DNA from: Deltaproteobacteria bacterium
GTDB taxonomy: Bacteria; Myxococcota; Polyangia; Haliangiales; Haliangiaceae
Assembly (NCBI GenBank): GCA_018262455.1
Contig: JAGSPR010000399.1
Span: forward strand, 1-11,819
DNA: 11,819 nt
Direction: 5' to 3'
A program made the position numbers and the translations under genes. The notes under the pieces are model-generated. The model was not told where the DNA came from and did not search any database. It saw nothing but the letters and a program-made list of their open reading frames with translations. Positions 6,268-11,819 of this stretch are shown here, piece after piece (the first letter of the stretch is position 1; every line of letters begins with the position of its first letter).

Positions 6268-6297
6268 TAGAATAATCCGCGGGGCCAAACGTGAGAG
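6268..6297 (+). promoter_or_regulatory. Possible -10 box and ribosome binding site before the HEAT-repeat gene
   Basis: GATAGAATAAT at 6266-6276 is a conspicuously AT-rich patch in GC-rich DNA and contains a TAGAAT hexamer (6268-6273) like a -10 box. No clear -35 box precedes it. GAGAG at 6293-6297 lies about five bases before the ATG at 6303 and supports that start over the GTG at 6291. Confidence 0.35.
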
Positions 6298-6302
6298 ACC
6301 AG

Positions 6303-8228
6303 ATGAAGCGCTGGATCGTCGTGGGCATCGCGATGCTCGCAACCCGCACCGCGAAAGCCGACTACGTCAACGGCGCGGCGGACGACGTTCGTCAGGCCGC
6401 GGCGGTCGCGATCGGGCGGGCGCAGACGGCGAACGAGGCGCGTGCGTGGCCACCGCCGCCGGGGCGCCAGCGGGTCGTCGTGCTCGAGACGCTGGTCGGC
6501 GTGTGGTTCGAGCAGTCCGTGATCGTCGAGGGCCAGCCGCTCTCCGCGGGACAGCGCGCGATCGTGCTGATCCCGCCACGCGACCTCCCCCAGCATCCGG
6601 AGCTCGCGATCGAACCGCCCCCGGCGCGCCGTCCCGCCAGGCTGTGGGCTCTCGGTGCCGGTGACACGCTCCCCGCGGACGTCGTGCCCGAGGGCGGAGA
6701 CGGTCGCGTGGTCATGAGACAAGCGGCTACGAGTAAACCGCTGACGCTCGTGGAGCTGCGCGCGATCGCCGCCAAGGTCCGGCCGCGCGAGATCGGGATC
6801 ACCGCGAGGATCGTCGAAGCTTCGCTGCTGCCGCGCGCCGCTGGAGCCGACGATACCAAGCTCGCCGCGATCTACGATCTCATGCGCGATGTGCCGGCGC
6901 TCGCCGCCTTGCTCGAGTGGCCGGCACCGGTTCGCGACGCCGCGGCACGCCGGCTCCGCGGGATCACGGGTGCGATCGTCGCGGCACCGACCCGCGTCTC
7001 GCCGTCATCGCTCGCGGCGTGGCACCAGCGCTGGCTCGGCTGGTGGGTGAGTCATCGCGACGGCCTGCTCGTCGGTCGTCACTATCCCGCGGTGCCCGTG
7101 CCGGTGATCCCCCCGCAGGTCGTGCAACCCACCGCGATGCTCGCGGCGTTCGATGGGGATCCCGCGCGGTTCGCGGCGAGCTGGCAAGCCTGGCTCGACC
7201 ACGGGCTCGTCCGCGACCGCGAGCTGCGGGGTGCGACCACGACCGAGATCGCGTCGCGCTGGCCGGGTGCCGACGTCGGCGGGCTGTCGTACGGCAGCGT
7301 CGGGTTGCCGGCTCTCGACGAGCTGGTCGATCGCAGCGTGCCGGCGCCGCGCAGGATTGCCGCGCTGGGCGCGCTCGTACTCCACATCCATGCCGAACGG
7401 TTCGCCGCCGAGCGAGCGCTCGCGGCGCGTCGGCTGTCGGCCCTTGCGCCATGCTCGCTCGAGATCCGCGACGCAGCCTACTGGGAGCTCGTCGATAGCT
7501 ACACGCCGGGACCGGCGCATGTGGCCCTGACGCGCCTCGCGGCGTGCGATGACCCGGCGGCGGTCGCGTTGCTCGAGCGGATGTACGAGCTCCGGCCTGA
7601 CGTTCCGGTGATGACGGCAGTCGCCGCACGCGTGGCGGCCAACGACCGCGGCTTCATCGCGCGGCTGGTCCAGCACATCCGCAAGACCGGGGCCTCGACG
7701 AGCTGGGCGGTCACGATCGTGCTCGCGGCAGGCGATCGGACGGTGGTGCCGATCGTCACCCGCTGGTTAGCGTTCCGTGACGTCGACGCGCGTATCGCCG
7801 GTGCGGGTGCCCTGGAGCGTGCCGTCGCACCCGAGGCGATGCCGGCGCTGCTCGCCGCCCTGCATGCCGAGACCGACGACGGAGCGCGCGGGATGGAGCT
7901 CGCGGCGATCGCGCGGATCGCCGACCAGCGTGCGCTCGATCCGCTCCTGGCGCTTGCGAAGACGGCCACGACCCACCGGAACACGATCGCGAACGCGCTC
8001 GCCAAGATCAAAGATCCGCGCGCGCTGGACGTGCTCGCGAAGCTGGCGATCGACGCGGGCACGGACGATCTGCAAGGCGCGCAGGAGTCGGTCAATGCGT
8101 TCTGCTGGATCTCCGGGCTGTGCACCGCGCACGAGCCGTCCGACTCGCCGCGTGGCAGCGTCGACCCGGCGTACATCCAGGCAGGGCAGGCCGTGATCGT
8201 GCGCTGGCGCGCGCAGCGAAGGCCGTGA
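6303..8228 (+). CDS. Exported protein with C-terminal HEAT-like repeats
   Basis: A 641-residue protein with no family I can name with confidence. MKRWIVVGIAMLATRTAKA is a signal peptide with a plausible AKA/DY cleavage after residue 19, so it should act outside the cytoplasm. The ATG at 6303 is preferred to the in-frame GTG at 6291 because it has a ribosome binding site and starts the signal directly. The N-terminal third has a beta-rich stretch (QRVVVLETLVGVWFEQSVIV, about residues 57-75). The middle and C-terminus are strongly helical. From about 493 to 583, repeated helix pairs with motifs such as DARIAGAGALER, MPALLAALHAET and RALDPLLALAKTA look like HEAT or PBS-lyase-type repeats, which usually mediate protein contacts. 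A Cys pair (CWISGLC) lies close to the C-terminus. It follows the frameshifted gene by about 55 bp on the same strand and may once have been cotranscribed with it. Confidence 0.85.
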   Translation: MKRWIVVGIAMLATRTAKADYVNGAADDVRQAAAVAIGRAQTANEARAWPPPPGRQRVVVLETLVGVWFEQSVIVEGQPLSAGQRAIVLIPPRDLPQHPELAIEPPPARRPARLWALGAGDTLPADVVPEGGDGRVVMRQAATSKPLTLVELRAIAAKVRPREIGITARIVEASLLPRAAGADDTKLAAIYDLMRDVPALAALLEWPAPVRDAAARRLRGITGAIVAAPTRVSPSSLAAWHQRWLGWWVSHRDGLLVGRHYPAVPVPVIPPQVVQPTAMLAAFDGDPARFAASWQAWLDHGLVRDRELRGATTTEIASRWPGADVGGLSYGSVGLPALDELVDRSVPAPRRIAALGALVLHIHAERFAAERALAARRLSALAPCSLEIRDAAYWELVDSYTPGPAHVALTRLAACDDPAAVALLERMYELRPDVPVMTAVAARVAANDRGFIARLVQHIRKTGASTSWAVTIVLAAGDRTVVPIVTRWLAFRDVDARIAGAGALERAVAPEAMPALLAALHAETDDGARGMELAAIARIADQRALDPLLALAKTATTHRNTIANALAKIKDPRALDVLAKLAIDAGTDDLQGAQESVNAFCWISGLCTAHEPSDSPRGSVDPAYIQAGQAVIVRWRAQRRP

Positions 8229-8367
8229 TCGGGAGTCATCGCCACGTGGCTCGATCATGGGCGCAGGGGCGCGGTCGCCCGTGCTAGTCCTTTGCGGGCC
8301 GCGGAATGACTCGAGGCGCGCACGATCCGCGCACGATCCGCGCACGAAAGCTGCAGAGCACCCACCG
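8229..8367. other. Spacer before the lipase gene: palindrome and small hairpin
   Basis: This 139-bp gap contains a perfect 10-bp palindrome GCCACGTGGC (8241-8250), a small hairpin GGGCG-CGGT-CGCCC (8267-8280) followed by a weak CCTTT run, and an 11-bp tandem array (8317-8347). The hairpin could be a weak terminator for the HEAT gene; the palindrome could be an operator. Neither is well supported. Confidence 0.4.
8317..8347. repeat. 11-bp tandem repeat, 2.8 copies (CGCGCACGATC)
   Basis: Copies lie at 8317-8327 and 8328-8338, identical, and a nine-base third copy CGCGCACGA lies at 8339-8347. The array ends 20 bp before the lipase ATG. If an upstream start were used it would encode Arg/His/Asp repeats, which is unlike an esterase N-terminus. 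Confidence 0.88.
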
Positions 8368-9537
8368 ATGCGTCATCACGTGTACCTGTCCCCGGGCATG
8401 TTCGGGTTCGGCCGGCTCGGGTCGTACAACTACTTCGTCCACGTGGAGCGCGAGCTGAGGGCGCGGTTCTCGGCAGCTGGCCACGAGCTCGAGGCCCACG
8501 TGATCGAGGATCTCCCGACCGCCTCGGTTCGCCGGCGGTCGACCCGCCTCGCGGAGCTCATCGCGCAGACGAGCGGAGGCGACCTGATCCACCTCGTCGG
8601 CCACTCGACAGGTGGGCTCGATGCCCGGCTGGTCGCCTCGCCCGCGACCTGCTCGATCCCGCTCGCGAGCCTCGGCTGGCTGCCTCGGCTTCGCAGCGTA
8701 ACCACGATGAACACTCCGCACTTCGGCACGCCGCTGGCGAGCTTCTTCGCGACGTCCAACGGACAGCGCATGCTCGCGGCGCTGTCGGTCCTCACGGTAA
8801 CAGGGCTCGCGATCGGGGCTCAGCCGCTCGCGGCCGCGAGCGTGATCCTCGGGTTCATGCGCGGCAGCGACAAGGTCCTCCCGTTCAAGCTGCGGATGCT
8901 CGATCGCTCGGTCACGTCGGTGGTAGGGCTCGTCGACGACGCGCGCAGCCCGGAGGTCCGCGCCTTTCTCACCGCGATCGAAGAAGACCAGGGATCGATG
9001 CTGCAGCTGAGCCCCGAGTCGATGGACCTCGTCGGCGCCGGTTTCGCGGATCGCCCAGGCGTGGTCTACCAGTCGACCGCTTCGATGGCGCCGACCCCGA
9101 AGCCGCAGCGCTGGCTCGAGACCTTCGGCCATCCGTGGCGCGCGGTGTCGCTGGCGCTGTTCTTCGGGCTCCACCGGATCACCGCCACACTGGATCCGCG
9201 TTACCCGTGTGCGGCGATGCGTGACGCGGCGCCGTGGTCGGGCGACGCGAACGAGGCCCACCTCCAGCGCGTGCTGGCCGCATCGCCGCCGCTGCAAGCG
9301 AACGATGGTGTCGTGCCGATCCGATCGCAGCTCTGGGGCAGGCTCGTGTGGGCCGGGATCGGGGATCACCTCGACGTGCTCGGCCACTATCTCGACGACC
9401 GCGATCCGGAGACCGTTGCGCCCGAGCTCCGGCATCGCGACTGGCTCACGAGTGGCTCGAACTTCACCCACGCAAGCTTCACGGCGCTGATCGATGCGAT
9501 CACGACCGGGATGCTGGACGCAGCCGCGAATTCTTGA
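8368..9537 (+). CDS. Alpha/beta-hydrolase, probable triacylglycerol lipase or esterase
   Basis: A 389-residue serine hydrolase, likely to cleave ester bonds of lipids or related substrates. The start MRHHVYLSPGMFGFG gives the first beta strand with an oxyanion-type segment (LSPGMFGFG) as in bacterial lipases. The nucleophile elbow is GHSTGG (78-83, Ser80) after the strand DLIHLV. The acid is probably Asp313 in ANDGVVP, and the base His334 in GDHLDVLGHY, both at the expected places. A hydrophobic insert (about 138-165, LAALSVLTVTGLAIGAQPLA) may be a lid or membrane-contacting helix. No signal peptide is evident, so it may be cytoplasmic or exported by another route. The frame is open to 8257, but that extension is made from an 11-bp DNA repeat, so the ATG at 8368 is chosen. 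The substrate cannot be told from sequence. Confidence 0.88.
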   Translation: MRHHVYLSPGMFGFGRLGSYNYFVHVERELRARFSAAGHELEAHVIEDLPTASVRRRSTRLAELIAQTSGGDLIHLVGHSTGGLDARLVASPATCSIPLASLGWLPRLRSVTTMNTPHFGTPLASFFATSNGQRMLAALSVLTVTGLAIGAQPLAAASVILGFMRGSDKVLPFKLRMLDRSVTSVVGLVDDARSPEVRAFLTAIEEDQGSMLQLSPESMDLVGAGFADRPGVVYQSTASMAPTPKPQRWLETFGHPWRAVSLALFFGLHRITATLDPRYPCAAMRDAAPWSGDANEAHLQRVLAASPPLQANDGVVPIRSQLWGRLVWAGIGDHLDVLGHYLDDRDPETVAPELRHRDWLTSGSNFTHASFTALIDAITTGMLDAAANS

Positions 9538-9563
9538 CGAGGCGCCTCGATCTGGGGTACTGA
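9534..9563 (+). promoter_or_regulatory. Candidate promoter for the AT-hook gene
   Basis: TTGACG (9534-9539) overlaps the stop codon of the lipase gene, and TACTGA (9558-9563) follows at 18-bp spacing. The -10 match is poor. The start ATG at 9568 is only four bases beyond it, so transcription would begin within the first codons; a second in-frame ATG lies at 9574. No Shine-Dalgarno precedes either. Confidence 0.28.
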
Positions 9564-9567
9564 ACGT

Positions 9568-10047
9568 ATGTTCATGCCATCGCCAAACATGTCCGTGGTG
9601 CCCCCAGAAGCCGCCGTTTCGCCGACCGAGGATCCGGTGCCTCCAGAGGTCCGCGCGGTGATCGAGCTGTTCGGAAACCAGCTCGCGAAGATCTCGTTCC
9701 CCGATGTCGACGCCGGATCGCTCCGCCGCCAGGCCGACGAGTTGCGCGCCGAAGCGAAGGCCGTGGCGCACGCGCGCGCGGCGCTCGATGCCGCGGTCGC
9801 GACGTTCGCGACCCGCATGGAGATGCTGACCGAGACGGCCGCGCGGGCGGTTGCCTACGCGCGGATCTACGGCGACGGCCATCCCGATCGCCAGGCGCTC
9901 GTCACCGCCATCGCCGCGCTGTCGGAGCCCAGGCCGGCGATGGTCACCAGCGCACCTGCCGGCAAGCGCCGGGGCCGCCCGCCACGCCAGAGCGCGGAGC
10001 TGTTCGATGCCACCGCATCGGCACCCGCCTACCAGGATCCCGCGTAG
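9568..10047 (+). CDS. Small coiled-coil protein with C-terminal AT-hook-like motif
   Basis: A 159-residue soluble protein. After a Pro/Glu-rich start, residues 27-100 are almost entirely helical and rich in Ala, Arg and Glu (SLRRQADELRAEAKAVAHAR), consistent with a coiled coil. A short segment AVAYARIYGDGHPDRQALV (94-112) follows. KRRGRPPR (133-140) has the GRP core of an AT-hook flanked by basic residues, which in known proteins binds the minor groove of AT-rich DNA. A small nucleoid-associated or DNA-binding regulatory protein is the simplest guess, but the AT-hook is short and could occur by chance in an Arg/Pro-rich tail. The gene follows the lipase by 30 bp and converges on the propeller lipoprotein gene eight bases beyond its stop. 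The exact start, 9568 or 9574, is uncertain. Confidence 0.8.
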   Translation: MFMPSPNMSVVPPEAAVSPTEDPVPPEVRAVIELFGNQLAKISFPDVDAGSLRRQADELRAEAKAVAHARAALDAAVATFATRMEMLTETAARAVAYARIYGDGHPDRQALVTAIAALSEPRPAMVTSAPAGKRRGRPPRQSAELFDATASAPAYQDPA

Positions 10048-10055
10048 CGCCGCGC

Positions 10056-10985
10056 TCAGCGCGTCGATTCGACGATCTTGCCGTCTTGCGAGAACATCAG
10101 GTGGTGCTCGTCCGCCGAGACGAACGGGCCGGACTCGCGCGCCGCAGTGTTCAGCTCGGTGATCGGCACCGGGGGCTGGTACGTCGCGCCGACGAGCCTC
10201 GACGTGTACAGGTTGCGGACCGTGTCGGCGTGAAAGTAGAGATCTCCCGTGCCGGTGAGTGAGGGCGCGTTGGGGCCCATGCCGAACACGGCGGGGAGCT
10301 GCACGGGCGTGTCGAACGGATCGGCCGTCGTCGCGCGGGTCGCGCGGAACAGGCGGCCGCCGCGGGTCACGATCGCGGTGAGCCCATCGGGCGAGATCGC
10401 GACGTCGCTCTCGGCCATACCGGTCGCGGATAGCTCGTCGTCGCGCACCGGCGTCGACCACACGCCGTCGGTGCGTTGCGATCGGTAGACATCCGGATCG
10501 GGGCCGCGGTCGCTGACGAACAACAGGGTGTCACCGTCCTCGCTGAGCTCGGGCGAGCCGTCGTCCACGACCGGGTCACTCACGGTGTCGAGCAACGCGA
10601 CGGTGAATGGCTCGGTCGTGGTGATGCGCGTGCCCAGGAAGATGTCCTCGGTGCCGTTGCGATTTGACATGAAGACGATCGTGAGCCGGTCCGGCGTGAA
10701 GCTCGGATCATCCTCGAACGAGGTCGAGTTGATGCCGGGCACCTCGGTCGGGGGCGACCACACATTCGGGGGCACGTCGGGCACGGCGTCGGCTGCGACC
10801 ACCGCCGCGTCGAGCTGCGAATCGGTCGGGATGGTGTCTGCGCGCTCGCACGTCCCCGAGATGCAGACCTGGCCGCCGGGGCACGCGTTGTCGATCGCGC
10901 TGCAAGGTACCCCGGTGGCCGTTGCGGGCTGATAGCACCCTGCCAGGCCGCCCACGACTACCACCACTCTCCACACAACCCCCAC
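10056..10985 (-). CDS. Lipoprotein with PD40-type beta-propeller
   Basis: A 309-residue exported lipoprotein. The N-terminal signal WRVVVVVGGLAGC ends in a lipobox (LAGC, Cys17). A short Cys cluster follows (Cys28, 35, 41 and 46, CPGGQVC and SGTC), a pattern frequent in myxobacterial lipoproteins and probably disulfide bonded. From about residue 85 five repeats carry the TolB/PD40 signature: SFTPDRLTIVFMSNRNG, ELSEDGDTLLFVSDRGPDPD, AISPDGLTAIVTRGG, SLTGTGDLYFHAD and FVSADEHHLMFSQDG. The repeats should fold into a propeller, usually used for protein or ligand contacts at the cell envelope. No enzymatic residues are evident. The start is GTG; the one at 10985 is given, but an in-frame GTG at 10976 (giving MWRVVVVV) is equally possible. 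A hairpin lies just upstream. Confidence 0.88.
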   Translation of the reverse strand: MGVVWRVVVVVGGLAGCYQPATATGVPCSAIDNACPGGQVCISGTCERADTIPTDSQLDAAVVAADAVPDVPPNVWSPPTEVPGINSTSFEDDPSFTPDRLTIVFMSNRNGTEDIFLGTRITTTEPFTVALLDTVSDPVVDDGSPELSEDGDTLLFVSDRGPDPDVYRSQRTDGVWSTPVRDDELSATGMAESDVAISPDGLTAIVTRGGRLFRATRATTADPFDTPVQLPAVFGMGPNAPSLTGTGDLYFHADTVRNLYTSRLVGATYQPPVPITELNTAARESGPFVSADEHHLMFSQDGKIVESTR

Positions 10986-10990
10986 GGTAA

Positions 10991-11010
10991 CCCGCTCGCC
11001 CGCGAGCGGG
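10991..11010 (-). terminator. Strong GC hairpin between OmpA and the propeller lipoprotein genes
   Basis: CCCGCTCG and CGAGCGGG form an 8-bp perfect stem with a four-base loop. It lies 26 bp after the OmpA stop codon and 5 bp before the GTG at 10985. On the minus strand only TTACC follows, so it lacks a U tract and would be a weak intrinsic terminator. It could instead be a structure in the leader of the lipoprotein mRNA. Confidence 0.45.
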
Positions 11011-11036
11011 AAGGTTATTGGTGTTGCCTACATCCG

Positions 11037-11819
11037 TCAGCGCGTCGCGGACGGCGGGACGTAGAGCTTGATCTCGACGCGGCGGTTCGCGAGCCGGCCA
11101 CGCGGCTTGGCGTTGTCGGCCACCGGCTCCTCGGATCCGTGGCCCTCGATATCGATCCGCCCGGGGGCGATGCCGGCCGCGGTGAAGGCCTGCCTGACCA
11201 CCTCGGCGCGGGCCCGAGACAGATCGGCGGCTAGCGCGGCGAGGTCCGGCGGCGGCTGGCCCGGGGTCGGGTCGGCGAACTGCTTGGCCTCGCGATCGTC
11301 GGTGTAGCCGATCAAGATGACCCGGATCGATGGATGCTCCATCATGACCTTGGCGATCTTCCGGATCACGGGCTGCGCCGAGTCGCGCACCACGGTCTCG
11401 CCCTCGGCGTAGAGCAGGCCCTCGATCGAGCCGCGCAGGTTGTCGACGTCCTGCGGCACGACGTCGGGACAGCCATCATCGTCATCGAAGCCGTTGTACG
11501 TCTCGGGCACGTTGGGGCACTTGTCGGCGACATCGAGCACCCGATCGAGGTCGTTGTCGATGTCGGGGCAGCCATCGAGATCTTCGAAGCCGTCGTGATC
11601 CTCGGGTCGCTCGGTGCACTGGTCCTTGTCGTCGAGGATGCCGTCGCCGTCGAGGTCGACCGCCTTGCCGGTCACGTTCGGCTCGGTGGAGCGGCGGCGC
11701 GCGCCGACCGCGAATTCGATGCCAAACCCGACGTCGACCTCGGGGGTCAGGAAGTTGTCGCCGTCGGCCTCGTCGCGCAGGTGCCGCGCACCGCCCGGCT
11801 GGAGCGAGACGCGGGCGTC
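11037..11819 (-). CDS. OmpA-family outer-membrane protein with TSP type 3 repeats, 5' end cut by window edge
   Basis: The last 260 residues are visible; the gene continues beyond the right edge, so the GTG at 11675 is not its start. Numbering is from the edge. A final membrane beta strand reads TPEVDVGFGIEFAVGA (about 25-40). Thrombospondin-type-3 calcium repeats follow (about 54-122): DLDGDGILDDKDQC, DGFEDLDGCPDIDND, DKCPNVPETYNGFDDDDGCPD, with acidic residues placed for calcium binding. The OmpA C-terminal domain (about 130-255) binds peptidoglycan: YTD (172-174, Asp174) corresponds to the usual HTD, with Tyr for His; LSRAR (200-204) supplies the conserved Arg; NRRVEIKL (245-252) closes the domain. 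A Pro-rich insert (about 182-192) follows the YTD loop. It likely anchors the outer membrane to the cell wall. Confidence 0.93.
   Translation of the reverse strand, partial: DARVSLQPGGARHLRDEADGDNFLTPEVDVGFGIEFAVGARRRSTEPNVTGKAVDLDGDGILDDKDQCTERPEDHDGFEDLDGCPDIDNDLDRVLDVADKCPNVPETYNGFDDDDGCPDVVPQDVDNLRGSIEGLLYAEGETVVRDSAQPVIRKIAKVMMEHPSIRVILIGYTDDREAKQFADPTPGQPPPDLAALAADLSRARAEVVRQAFTAAGIAPGRIDIEGHGSEEPVADNAKPRGRLANRRVEIKLYVPPSATR

Noticed and set aside
7005..7676. 223-residue minus-strand frame inside the HEAT gene
   Set aside because: It is antisense to a well-supported coding sequence and has no domain of its own.
8257..8367. 37-residue N-terminal extension of the lipase
   Set aside because: It is encoded partly by an 11-bp tandem repeat and has no hydrolase or signal features.
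8284..10461. 725-residue open frame on the minus strand
   Set aside because: It is antisense to the lipase, the AT-hook gene and part of the propeller gene. It is Arg/Asp/His-rich with no recognisable domain, typical of frames left open by high GC.

Overview
The window is GC-rich DNA with strong G/C at third codon positions. It carries several marks typical of Myxococcota, probably class Polyangia: a transmembrane Ser/Thr protein kinase with a Pro-rich tail, several short lipoproteins (one with a CxxGxxC-type cysteine cluster ahead of a PD40 propeller), an OmpA protein with thrombospondin-type-3 calcium repeats, and several poorly characterised proteins. The assignment is inferred from gene content, not from a phylogenetic marker. 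No tRNA, rRNA, CRISPR array, transposase or phage gene was seen.

Layout. 1-1284 (-): N-terminal 428 residues of a Ser/Thr kinase running off the left edge. 1329-2252 (-): branched-chain aminotransferase ilvE, upstream of the kinase on the same strand. 2253-2791: a 539-bp region between divergent ilvE and dnaJ, with two adjacent arrays of 12-bp tandem repeats, a weakly supported ORF on the minus strand and a TTGACA promoter element. 2792-3895 (+): a full-length type I DnaJ. 3920-4414 (-): a small lipoprotein with two CX4CH heme-type motifs, convergent with dnaJ; both stop codons overlap an 11-bp tandem repeat. 4501-5202 (-) and 5197-5652 (+): a LysR regulator and an NmrA-like NAD(P)-binding protein, both missing their N-termini and joined head to head, as if one deletion removed the shared promoter and both 5' ends. 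5736-6247 (+): an unrecognised gene broken by a one-base frameshift. 6303-8228 (+): an exported HEAT-repeat protein. 8368-9537 (+): a GHSTG lipase/esterase. 9568-10047 (+): a small coiled-coil protein with a C-terminal AT-hook. 10056-10985 (-): a PD40 beta-propeller lipoprotein. 11037-11819 (-): the C-terminal part of an OmpA protein, running off the right edge.

The genes do not form one pathway. The recurrent themes are cell-envelope proteins (two lipoproteins, an exported HEAT protein, OmpA, a membrane kinase) and gene decay in the middle (4501-6247), where three consecutive genes look broken. Short tandem repeats with 11- or 12-bp units recur in the spacers at 2365-2466, 3895-3927 and 8317-8347. 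I found no convincing new defence or biosynthetic system; the head-to-head double truncation and the recurrent short-period repeats are the most unusual signals.
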